A DNA stretch of 64,000 nt, from positions 207,488-271,487 of the forward strand of contig QAOA01003982.1 of the NCBI GenBank assembly GCA_003255065.1, in the 5' to 3' direction. The stretch comes from Cercis canadensis. Lineage: Eukaryota > Streptophyta > Magnoliopsida > Fabales > Fabaceae. The position numbers were made by a program, and so were the translations under genes. Positions 1 to 10,059 of the stretch are shown piece by piece (position 1 is the first letter of the stretch; each line of letters opens with the position of its first letter). The notes beneath the pieces were generated by a model that was given only the letters and a program-made list of their open reading frames with translations, searched no databases and was not told the DNA's origin.

Positions 1-215
1 GTCCTCGAATTATGGTTCCGTACGACAAATTAGTCCTCAGTTGAGGATTAATTCGAGAACTAATTTGTCGTATGAAACCATAATTCGAGGACTAAATTGT
101 CAGCGAATATAATTCGAGGACTAATTTGTCGTACGGAACCATAATTCGAGGACGAAATTGTCAGCAAACATTTTTGGAGGACTAACTTGTCAATCACTGA
201 ATAATTCAGGGACTA
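1..215. repeat. Inverted-repeat element end with reiterated GGACTAA motif
   Basis: Bases 1-34 recur as an exact reverse complement at 121-154, and again with two mismatches at about 62-95, so the segment can fold on itself. The motif ATAATTCGAGGACTAA is reiterated with variants up to about 215. Such short reiterated motifs are common at the ends of non-autonomous DNA transposons in plants. The left end is cut off by the window, so no target duplication can be checked and the superfamily stays open. Confidence 0.6.
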
Positions 216-762
216 AAAAGGGGTTTTACTCTTATTTTTTCTAAAATTTGTTTGTTGATTAGTTTACTCCAAGGATTCCTTCAACTTCTATTATCTTTTC
301 TCTCAGTCTTTTTTCAGCAATTCTTTCCAGTATATTATGAAATATTTATTTATTACTTTGGGAAGAATAATCTCCTAATAAGAAGAATATAAAAAATTAT
401 GTTGTTCAAAGAAATCAATAAGATCAGTTCCTTGAATTAATACTCTCAATTATTGTAACATAAGCACATCAAATAAAAAAAAAAAAGACATCAGACACAA
501 TGGATAGACATGTTGTAAAAAAATTAGAAAAAACTCTTATTAGCAACTAAGAGCAGCATCTCTGAGTGTGCCTATACTATTGTTATGTGTGAGTAAAAAT
601 GCTTAATAAGAACAATTTGTGCAAGTTAGTGAACACATATTCTTATTATTGCAAGAAAGTAAGTCATAGAAGATATATAAGATCTATCATACATATAGTG
701 CGCCAAGTGTCCTTGTGTGAGTTCCAAGTGTTATCACCACAGAGTGCATCTTACTTTTGTTG

Positions 763-1110
763 TTAGAAATAAAAATAAATAAATTGGACTTGAGAAGAAG
801 CAATTACCATAAGATTACTGCAAGTGTTCATAATCTCTCTTGTTGTCAAATCAATCCTACCATAGCCGCAATTAGGTATTCCTTGACATTTTGAGTCACA
901 TAAAGTACAAAAGACTATAAGTTTTGGGGCATCAATATATAGTTCTTTAGAATTACAAACCATAGTATCAACATCTATGACTTCAAGTTTCCCACCAATG
1001 ATATCAATCTCACTCACTATCATTTCTCCAAGCACTAAAAATTTGGTGATAATATGGTATGAGAGTTGTTGCTTTGCTTTCTTGGCTTTGATATATTCCT
1101 TCAGCACCAT
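763..1110 (-). CDS. Unrecognised open reading frame, possible exon
   Basis: A 115-codon open frame begins with ATG at 1110. It contains a small cysteine cluster (CTLCDSKCQGIPNCG) and no signal peptide or membrane segment that I can see. A possible splice donor (ATG followed by GTAATT) lies inside it near residue 101, so the true exon may end there and the last 14 residues may be intron. I recognise no family. The upstream DNA on this strand (1310-1980) is a decayed duplication that contains, twice, a short ATGGATGAAGAA followed by a donor-like GTAAGCAT, which could be a duplicated first exon. The frame does not join cleanly to this ORF, so the link is speculative. Confidence 0.2.
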   Translation of the reverse strand: MVLKEYIKAKKAKQQLSYHIITKFLVLGEMIVSEIDIIGGKLEVIDVDTMVCNSKELYIDAPKLIVFCTLCDSKCQGIPNCGYGRIDLTTREIMNTCSNLMVIASSQVQFIYFYF

Positions 1111-1310
1111 TTCTATATTCCTATATGCTCGAAATTAAAAGTTTGCAATTGCAGTAAAATAATTGTAATATTTGGTGCAAATTTTTGATGAAATAGATAG
1201 AACTTTCTCTTGTAACTAAAAAAAAATACAAAAGATATAGCTTTGTTTGTCTTATGAATTAAAAGAAAAATGTAAAAAGGAAAAATTCAAACATGGATCC
1301 TTGCTTTCAA

Positions 1311-1980
1311 AGCCGTTCAAAGATTAAAAATTGCTTATACATTGTACCTCATAATTGATGATATCTACAAAAACCTCTATGAAAGACAATCAATCCTATA
1401 TAAAAAGACCATCCGAGTTTAGTCTCCAAAAAAATCAAAAATTAAAAAATATCAAAAGAAAATCAACCAGTTTATGAAAAAAAAAAGATGGCAGCCATAG
1501 ATTGATAGAGAAGGAAAGAGGATTGATCCTATTTATATCATTGTTGATTTGCAATTCCTTGAAGCAAATAATATATAAGTGCAGAAAAGGGAAAACAATA
1601 ACTAAATAAGAAAAATCAACAAAGAAGAAAAAAAAATTATATGCTTACTTCTTCATCCATAAGAAGGAGAAATTCAGAGCCCTCCAAAAGCTTCAAAATT
1701 TCTTAAACATTCTACCTCATAAAAGATTATATCTCCAATACCCCTATGAAAGACAACCAATGCTACACAGAAAGACAATCCAAATCTAGTCTCTAGAAAA
1801 ATCGCAATTAAAAAATATCAAAAGAAAACAAACTATTTTATGAGAAAAAAAAATGAAGGCAAAAATTGATTGATAGAGAAGACTAAAGGGCTGATCCTAC
1901 TTATATTATTGTCAATTTGCAAACACTTGAGCATAGCAAAGAAAGTTTAGATGCTTACTTCTTTATCCATAAGAAGGAGA
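1311..1980. repeat. Imperfect direct duplication, two copies of about 300 bp
   Basis: The stretch from about 1311 to 1668 resembles 1688 to 1976 in the same order: TACCTCATAA, then CCTATGAAAGACAA, then AAAAAATATCAAAAGAAAA, then TTGATAGAGAAG, then TGATCCTA with TATAT, and finally ATGCTTACTTCTT with CATAAGAAGGAGAAA. Identity is interrupted by small indels, which suggests an old tandem duplication. No coding potential is evident in either copy beyond the short donor-bearing motif mentioned for the neighbouring ORF. Confidence 0.65.
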
Positions 1981-1984
1981 AACA

Positions 1985-2880
1985 AATTAACACATATGTT
2001 GGGAGAAGAAAAATAGAAAGCATTAGTTTCTTTGCAAGAATGAAAAACACAAAGCATAAGAAGAAATGATAATGTCTAAACTTGGGACTCTATTTATACA
2101 CAAAAGATGAAGTATAAAAAAAATCCTAATATTTTTCAAAATTAAATTCCTATAAATATGTGCAACAATCATGTGTTGCTAAAAAATTAAATAAAAATAA
2201 ATTTAAAATTAATATAAAAATAAAAATAAAAATTATATAATAATTCCATTCAAATGTTAGTAACTGATATAATAATGCATTTTTTACATTTTAATTTTTG
2301 TAGTTATAATAGCAATCAATGTGAATATTTATAACTCACAATAATGACTGAGAGTGTCACGTGATAAGTTGTGGAGCATTAGCATTTTACTTTTAAAGTT
2401 ATATAGATTTCTTCTGATCATAGTAATAAGAAGGTTGATATTAAGAATTTTATTCTTATTGTGTACTCTCCTCCCATTTTTGCAGCTCATTGCTTCTTTA
2501 TAACCGAAAGAAAATGTAGTTTTAACGACTATGTTCATTTTTTCTTTTACACAAATTAATGATTTTTTTTTTTTTAATACAAGACCGGTAATTGGAACTT
2601 TTGAAACCAAGTACAGAAAGACCATATCTAGTGACTTAAATTTTTTTAAAAAAAGAAAATCAGTTAATTATATGAAATCTCTGAATGAAACTAACATTGG
2701 ATATTTATATGTAAATCTATCACAGCTTATCTCATTTCTCTGGGTTTAAGTGCAGCCGGTAAAATTTCTAAGAGATAGAGTTCAATCAAAGAGCAGCCAA
2801 TACCTCGAATTTCTCCTTTTTATCTCAAATTTGGGGTGAAAAAGTTTTTAATTAATAAAATGAAAATGTTGTCCTCTCTA
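1985..2880. other. AT-rich intergenic DNA, nothing recognised
   Basis: The short open frames here (for example around 2329-2625 and 2531-2749) are low-complexity, mutually overlapping on opposite strands and match no family I know. I see no RNA gene or repeat boundary. Confidence 0.5.
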
Positions 2881-2887
2881 TTTTCAT

Positions 2888-4030
2888 GTACCGAGACCCA
2901 AGTGAGAAATGGATTGACTCACTTGTATGCGTCATGGCTCCTCATCCACCCAAACCTGATGAACTGCCTACTGTCTGTAGGTATGTTATAATTTTCGATT
3001 GAAAGTCTCTCATTGGTGATCATGATACCTATTCTCTTTTCACACAGTACATCTTCATTACTAACCACTTCTTCGTTCGTTACAAGGGAAAAGTTTTCAC
3101 TACAAGACCTCTGCATCTATGCACATTTGAATGTGGGTACGAGTATAGGACCTAGTATATAGGGAAAAAAAAATAGAAGGCATATCTATCTATATTTCCA
3201 TGCTATATAACAGGAAAGACCTACCCCCTTACAAAATTCCATCCGATCCACTCTCAACAAAATTTGATCTTGGTACCTTTACCATAAAGTACGATTTATA
3301 AGCCATCATTCCAAATTGCAACCAGTTAAAATATTTTTTCCTCCCCTGTCATGAAACTACTCGAACATCCCTTGAACTTTGAAAAACCCATACAACTTAC
3401 TTCAATCTGTTTAGTCAACTGTTCAATATTAGTCAACAAATTCAAAAATGGTATAAAATGTCCATAATACACTTGTTTCTTAAATTTGTAATTGAATTCT
3501 AATCGTTAAATTTTGGTAATTATTTTTAAAATGGTAAGCAGCCAAAATTTAATAACAAACTGAAGGTATTATGGGCATATTATACTATTTGTATCCCTTT
3601 GACTATGATTTAATTGTCGACTTAATGAATTAGACTAAACTGTAGCATTTTTTCGGTGTTGAGGAAATGTCTCTATGAGTTTCGAATATATAAAAGAGGA
3701 TCTATATAATATGTGAAAATAAAGGGGAGAGAAAATTTTCTGCCAAATATTGTGGATATAAAATATAAATTAAAATATGAGATTTCTTAGATACTTTTCA
3801 TATTTATGCAGTATGTCATATTATATGAGATTAGTCAATATGAAAATAACACGTGTACAAATTAATTGTTTTTAAATTTATTTGAGAAAATAAAATAAAT
3901 TATATTTATATTCAATAAAATATAAAATTTACGTATAATTGCTACGTCAGTGTAGTATGACATACTCATATAGTATCGTAGAATTTCCAATTAAAATAAT
4001 AAACTTCAACCGCTTTGCCACAATACATTT
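2888..4030 (+). pseudogene. Remnant of a 2-oxoglutarate-dependent dioxygenase gene (end of exon 1 plus intron 1)
   Basis: From 2888 this segment is a close copy of 8604 onward: the last ~90 bases of exon 1 of the dioxygenase gene (coding for YRDPSEKWIDSLVCVMAPHP and what follows), the same exon/intron boundary (TGTAG then GTATGTTATAA), and most of intron 1 up to about 4015, matching about 9525. The rest of exon 1, exon 2 and exon 3 are absent. The copy is therefore a dead paralogue of a tandem array. Its intron carries a 211-bp insertion (3778-3988) that the other copy lacks. An antisense ORF of 65 codons here is a shadow of the exon. Confidence 0.85.
3778..3988. mobile_element. Short MITE, probably Mutator-type, with flanking 9-10 bp duplication
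   Basis: The insertion is flanked on both sides by AATTAAAATA (3768-3777 and 3989-3998). Its ends are imperfect inverted repeats: GAGATTTCTTAGATACT on the left against GGAAATTCTACGATACT read from the right (12 of 17 positions match). The paralogous intron near 9500 reads through AAATTAAAATAATAAAC with a single copy of this site, so it is an empty site. A 9-10 bp duplication fits the Mutator superfamily. No coding capacity. Confidence 0.75.
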
Positions 4031-4931
4031 TTATAGAATTTTGTCATTGTTTAGTATATATTTTAGAACCATTTTATATGACTCCATAGCATTATGACCA
4101 TGTTTCAGAGCGTTTAGAAACCGTCCAAATGACAAATGACTAGTTTAAAATAAAGGTTCTATTTTGAGATGTGGTAGTATAGCAACTCTTTTATATATAT
4201 ATAAACATTGTTATAGGTGAAATATGTTAAGAACTTGAATGATAGTCTCGTGTTATTTAATAATATAGAGTTTTTACTCACAGATAATCCTATATCACTC
4301 AACGTCAGCAACTTTCAAATTGAAAAAAACCAAGTTTGGTTAAAAAATAAACGAAAGAAACATATAATTCATCATATTAAATGTTAAATATTGATTTTTA
4401 ATGCATCTGTATCTATCCATATGTTTTTTGGGTGATTGTGATGAATAGAAATCAATCAAACAGAAAATGAGTTCCTCGTTATCAAGTTGCTATATCAGAA
4501 TTTCCAAGAGCAAAAAATATAAATGCTAGAAGACACAGGTGTTGCTTCTCGTATTTTGTTTATAGTTGTTTGATGTAACCGAAAAGAAAGAATAGTTGTT
4601 TAAATATATTTTATTATATTTGAACACGGAGCAGCCGTTTAACGAGTACATCGTTTTTAGTCTATGGAGACTTTCAGCCGAATTGGACAGTTGCACAAAC
4701 TAAGATACATGAAAAAGACTAAAATAAAAGGCTCTTGTTAAGCTAGAACCATAAAAAAAAAAAATGAGGGGTGTGGCGCTATCCCCATTCAGTTGAGTGG
4801 GTTTCAGTGGGATATGCTATGTAAATTTAGTATTGTTATAAAGATCTAGAAAAGTTGAGTCACCCAATATGTAACACACAGTTATTTATAAAATATAAGA
4901 ATAACACCATATAATAAAATATGTCAAACTT

Positions 4932-4933
<2 letters not shown>

Positions 4934-5007
<74 letters not shown>

Positions 5008-5008
5008 N
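4934..5008. repeat. Long T homopolymer ending in an N
   Basis: A run of more than 70 T is followed by one N at 5008. The N marks a gap or unresolved base, and the true length is unknown. Confidence 0.9.
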
Positions 5009-5267
5009 CCAATTGGATAAGGGGTTACACTACCCCTCCCAATTTTTAGTGATTGTAGGATAGCACACCATAATAAAAAGAGGATTGGCAAAGAAATGGA
5101 GATTGCGGCCTCCCTTATACAAGTAGAATTAACTTATGATATGATTTGTATTTCCTATTTTATTATACCCACATATTTCTTAAGTAAAATAAATGGCTAA
5201 GAACATTCAAGTTGTCAATTTTACCTAACGTATAATATCACTTATAGTATTGAATAATTATCCATAA

Positions 5268-5268
<1 letters not shown>

Positions 5269-5306
<38 letters not shown>
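5269..5306. repeat. (TA)n microsatellite
   Basis: About 19 TA units lie inside the duplicated upstream region. A shorter (AT)n tract lies in intron 1 of the intact gene copy at 8996-9022. Confidence 0.9.
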
Positions 5307-5639
5307 CACTTAAAATTTGAGAAATGATTGGTCAAATCCTTAATACTTAATTCCTTAATTTATTGTAATGCATCCCATTCTCGTTTCTTCTCTTAGTTGA
5401 AAATTTGTGTACTTGTGATGTATCAACTAAACAGAAAACAACCTAAAGCATAAACTATAAAGTTAGAAGACATTCCTAGTCACCCTCTTGGTAATCTATT
5501 TGTTTCACCTTACTCTTGTTGCCCTATATGCAGATATTACAGGGAAAGAAACAAGGAAGGCCGCGCTGCATAGAAGTTTATCAATTCCCTATGTTGAACA
5601 CTGAAACATATGGTTATTTTCCCCTCCTTTGTCCCTCAT

Positions 5640-6030
5640 GTATTATGGAGTGGCACCAAAAATATATTTAATTTATCTAGTGGTTACGAATGGACTAATT
5701 TGGCCGATGAAATGATAATTTGGGGACTAAAGTGGCAGTTGACCAATAGTTCAGGGACTAAAATAAAAGTTGACCAAAACAAAATAGGTTAAAACGACAT
5801 CGTATTATCATTCGAGAGCCACTCATGCTCTTCAAACATGTCATGTAGGCAATTAATGACCACGTCATCACTTAACATGTCACATGACATTTTTCATCCA
5901 CATCTATTAATGGGTGGATACGAAGGGATTGATTTTACTGACGGATTGATTTTTCAAGAACTAAAGTGATACAAAAAATAGATCAGAAACTAAAGTGACA
6001 GTTGACTAATAATTCGAGGATAAAAAATAT
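5640..6030. repeat. Reiterated GGACTAAA-type repeat, DNA-transposon-like
   Basis: Short motifs of the form GGGGACTAAAGTGG, TTGACCAATAGTTCAGGGAC and AAACTAAAGTGACAGTTGAC recur several times, resembling the motif seen at 1-215 (ATAATTCAGGGACTAAA). The block sits exactly where the coding part of a dioxygenase copy should be (after 5612) and is followed at about 6040 by another fragment of dioxygenase upstream DNA. It is probably a non-autonomous element or its remnant; I cannot define both ends. Confidence 0.5.
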
Positions 6031-6039
6031 ATTTTATTC

Positions 6040-6245
6040 ATAAAAATCATAGATCATTCAATTTTTCCTATGTGAAATGATTGATCCAGTCCTTAATACT
6101 TAATTCCTTAATTTATTGTATTGCATCATTTTCTTGTTCTGTTCTCTTAATTGAAAAATTGTGAACTTGTGATGTATCAACTAAACATAAAACGACCTAA
6201 AGCATAAAATATAAAAGCTACAAGACATTACTGGTCCCCCTAGGT
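6040..6245 (+). repeat. Third partial copy of the dioxygenase upstream region
   Basis: The run TTAATACTTAATTCCTTAAT, AACTTGTGATGTATCAACTA, then CGACCTAAAGCATAAA and AGACATTACTGGTCCCCCT matches both 5320-5480 and 7790-7945. It ends abruptly at about 6245, again without any coding sequence. Confidence 0.75.
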
Positions 6246-6336
6246 CACTATTATTCGGCAGTGCTTTGCAATGAACCAAAAACATGGGTTACTTTAGTCT
6301 AAATGGGAATTTTGAGGGAGGTGGTAGGGTTATTTT

Positions 6337-6624
6337 TGTCAAGAATCGATTCAACCCAAAAGTTTAAGTTATTGGGTGAAGGGCAGTAATGGTTTTATAT
6401 CTAACACATTTTCGCATGCAAAAGCCTTTTCGGCTTAAAGCATGGACAAAAGATATGCCCACTTATACATTGTACTGAAATTTCAATTTAATTCAGAAAG
6501 TGGGGGCAAGGATTCGGTCTTCTAACTGCTCGATCATAGAGTCTCTGATACCATATCAAAAACTGATTCAACCCAAAAGTTTAAGCTTTTAGGTGAAGAC
6601 CTATGAATGATTTTATACCCAACA
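6337..6624 (-). mobile_element. TRIM (miniature LTR retrotransposon), minus strand
   Basis: Two ~70-bp direct repeats (6337-6406 and 6555-6624) share GATTCAACCCAAAAGTTTAA and end as TG...CA when read on the minus strand. Between them, next to the upstream LTR, bases 6542-6553 read on the minus strand as TGGTATCAGAGA, which matches the standard plant primer-binding site for initiator tRNA-Met except at the last base. The whole unit is 288 bp with no coding capacity. Tiny LTRs, a tRNA-Met primer site and a non-coding interior are the hallmarks of TRIM elements. Confidence 0.75.
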
Positions 6625-8095
6625 ACTTTGAGATGTGGTAGTATAGCAACTCTTTTTTATATTATAGAAAAAAAAAAAAAAACATTGTTGTGGGTGAAAT
6701 ATGTTAAGAACTTGAATGATAGTCTCGTGTTATTTAATAGTATAGAGTTTTTACTCACAGATAATACTATATAACTCAATGTCAACAACTTTCAAATTGA
6801 GAAAAGCAAGTTTGGTTAAAAAATAAACGAAAGAAAGGAAGAAAGAAACATATAATTCATCATATTAAAAGTTAAATAACTATTTTTAATGCATCTGCAT
6901 CTATCCATATGTTTTCTGGGTGATTGTGATGAATAGCAACAAATCAAACAGAAAATGAGTTCCTTGTTATCAATTTGCTATATAAAAATTTCCAAGAGCA
7001 CAAAATATAAATGCTAGAATACATTGGTGTTGCTTCACCTATTTTAAGTATTGTTGTTTGACGTAATCGAAAGGGTACAAATTCTATTTTAGTATATTTA
7101 AACAAGGAGCAGACGTCGAACGTGCACGGCATTAGTTTTTAATCTATGGCGATTGGCGACTTTCAGCCAAATTGGACAATTGCACAAACTGAGGTACATG
7201 TAAAAGAATAAAGTAAAAGTGGACGGCTAAGCTACCCGAATTAAGTTGGGATAGATTTAATCATCTCCGATTGAGGGTTTTGGTTGAATTCAGTATGCAA
7301 ACTTAGTATTATTGCATAAATCTCAAAAATTTGAGGCACCCAATATAGATTAAATTCTAAAACAGTTAACAGAATTTGAGTTAATTGTTATGGCCTCTCA
7401 GGAACCATTTCAACCCAAATACCTATTCACCGGCCCACCATACCTTGTGCTGAAAGTTTAACTTAATTGAGAAAGTAGCAATGATTTATCTCCTAACTGC
7501 TTGGTCATATAGACTCTAATACAATGTCAGGAACTAATTTCAACACAAAAACTTAAGATATTAAGCGAAGGCCCAATGATGATTTCATATCTAACATTGG
7601 TCGCTATACATAATGCACCACATATTAGAGTAATAGAAGGCTAATTATTAAATACGATAAGTAATATCAACCACAAGTAGAATTAACTCCAATAAGATTT
7701 GTGTCGTATGTTTTATTAAATCCATATGTCTGTTAATTAAGGGAAATAAAAAGCATAGATCATTCAATTTTGCCTATGGTATGTATGTATCCGGTCCTTA
7801 AGACTTAATTCCTTAATTTATTATAATGCATCCTTTTCTTGTTTTCTTCTCCTAATTGAAATTTTGTGAACTTGTGATGTGTCAACTAAACAGAAAACGA
7901 CCTAAAGCATAAACTATAAAATCTAGAAGACATTACTGGTCCCCCTCTTGGTAATCTATCTGTTTGAGCTCATTATTCTTGTCCTATATTCAGAAATTAT
8001 AGCAAAAGAAACAAGGAAGGCCGCTGCATAGAAGTTTATAAATTCCATATGTGGAACACTGAAACATATTGTTATTTGTCCCTCCTTATTCCTCT
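6620..8095 (+). promoter_or_regulatory. Upstream region of the dioxygenase gene (duplicated)
   Basis: This is the promoter-proximal DNA of the 8152 gene and the best preserved of the three upstream copies. CCTTTTAAACAGC just before the gene resembles a weak TATA/leader context, but I see no decisive TATA box. A second TRIM lies within it at 7396-7602. Confidence 0.45.
7396..7602 (-). mobile_element. Second TRIM copy, left LTR truncated
   Basis: The right terminal repeat (about 7533-7602) matches the LTR of the TRIM at 6337-6624: TGTCAGGAACTAATTTCAAC through TTTCATATCTAACA. The interior keeps TCCTAACTGCTTGGTCATA and a degenerate primer site (ACTCTAATACAA). The left repeat starts as TCTCAGGAACCATTTCAACC but is cut after about 28 bases. 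It is an older, decayed member of the same family. Confidence 0.65.
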
Positions 8096-8151
8096 CCTTT
8101 GCCTTTTAAACAGCACTAATTACAGATTTGAAGCACTTACAGTCTCTGAAT

Positions 8152-10019
8152 ATGGTGGCCACAAGAGCAAATGAGATTCAGGCAGGAACTGATTTCACTT
8201 ATGACAAGCAAGCTGAACTTAAAGCATTTGACGATTCAAAAGGAGGTGTTAGAGGACTGGTAGAAGCTGGTGTGACAAAGGTTCCACGTATGTTCTATTG
8301 TGAAAACTCTGATCACAGTGAGACGATTGTAGCAAGTCACTCAAAGTTCAGTATCCCAATCATTGACCTTGAAGGCATCCATGGTGATTCTATTAGGAAA
8401 ACCTATGTAGTAGACGAAATTCGAACTGCATGCCAGAAGTGGGGCTTTTTCCAAGTAATCAATCATGGAATTCAAACTCATGTTTTGGATGAAATGATCA
8501 ACGGAGTCCGCGGGTTTCACGAACAAGATAAGGATGTGAGTAAAGAGTTTTACACCCGAGATCTCATCAGTAAGAAAGTTGTTTATTTTTCCAATTTTAG
8601 TCTGTACCGAGACCCAAGTGCGAACTGGAAGGACTCACTTGTATGCGTCATGGCTCCTCATCCACCCAAACCTGAAGAGCTGCCTGCCGTCTGTAGGTAT
8701 GTTATAATTACTCATTTCGATTGAAAGTCTCTCATTGGTGATCATGATATCTATTCTATTTACACAGAGTACCTCTTCATTACTAACCACTTCTTCGTTC
8801 ATTACAAGGGAAAATTTTTCACTACAAGACATCTACACCTATGTTGCACATATCTATCTATATTTTTTGTCCAGGCTACATTATATGAAAAGCCTATCTC
8901 CTCCCAAAATTCCATCCGATCCACTCAATAAAATTTGATCTTGGTACCTCTACCATAAAATATTAAGTGCTTAATTACTGGAATGTCCCCTTATGAATAT
9001 ATATATATATATATATATATATAGGCCATCATTCCAAATTGCAACAAGTTTTGTTATATAATTTAAGAAAACAAAAAATATTTTTTCTTCCCCTGTCACG
9101 GAACAACTCAAACCTCCCTTGAACTTTGAAAAACTCATACAACTTACTCCAATCTGTTTAGCCAACTGTTCAATCTTAATCAACAAATTCAACAATGGTA
9201 TAAAATGTCCATAATACACTCATTTCGTAATTGAATTCTAATAGTTAAATTTTGGTAATTATTTTGGAAAATGGTAGGCAGCCAAAATTTAATTACAAAC
9301 TGAAGGTATTATGGGCATATTATACTATTTTTTATCTCCCTTTGACCATAATTTAATTGTCGACTTAATGAATTAGCATTTTTTCAGTGTTGAGGGAATG
9401 TCTCTAGAAGTTTTGAATATATAAAAGAGGATCTTATATAATATGTGAAAATAAAGAGGAGAGAAAATTTTCTGCCAAACCTTGTGGATATAAAAAATAA
9501 ATTAAAATAATAAACTTCAACCTCTTCGTTTTGGTGCTTCTTAGCTCTCAACCAAAATTTCTCCAATAATTCTTGATGAGCTGATAATGGACTTGTTTAC
9601 AGGACATTGTTATCGAATACTCAGAGAAAACAAAGGCATTGGCTATCACTCTACTTGAATTACTATCGGAGGCTCTTGGACTTAATCCCTTTCACCTTAA
9701 AGAAATGGATTGTGCTGAAGATCTCATGCTTTTCTGTCACTACTATCCCCCATGCCCTGAACCAGAATTAACCATGGGAACTACTAAGCACACAGATGGC
9801 GACTTCATCACAATACTTCTGCAAGACCAGAGAGGTGGTCTTCAAGTTCTACATGAGAATCAATGGATTGATGTTCCTCCCATTCATGGATCTCTAGTTA
9901 TAAATGTTGGGGATTTCTTGCAGGTATACTTATTCTACTGTTACCTATCAAAGCCCTGAACCCTTTATTTTGTTTTGTAGTTAATGAAAGCTATTTAACA
10001 TTGCGCGTGCGCACACATA

Positions 10020-10059
<40 letters not shown>

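Larger units (their letters stand above)
4080..5612 (+). repeat. Duplicated upstream region of the dioxygenase gene (copy without a gene)
   Basis: This stretch parallels 6620-8095, the DNA directly upstream of the dioxygenase gene. Shared landmarks in the same order are GAGATGTGGTAGTATAGCAA, GATAGTCTCGTGTTATTTAA, the TATGTTTTYTGGGTGATTGT block, AGTAGAATTAAC, CTTAATACTTAATTCCTTAA (in part), and AAACAAGGAAGGCCG with GCATAGAAGTTTAT just before the start codon position. At 5613 onward, where exon 1 should follow, the sequence changes to unrelated repeat. It holds the promoter and leader of a lost paralogue. Confidence 0.75.

Noticed and set aside
8635..8832. Minus-strand ORF of 65 codons over the end of dioxygenase exon 1, also mirrored at 2919-3116
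   Set aside because: It is the antisense shadow of the duplicated exon; its conservation follows from that of the exon.
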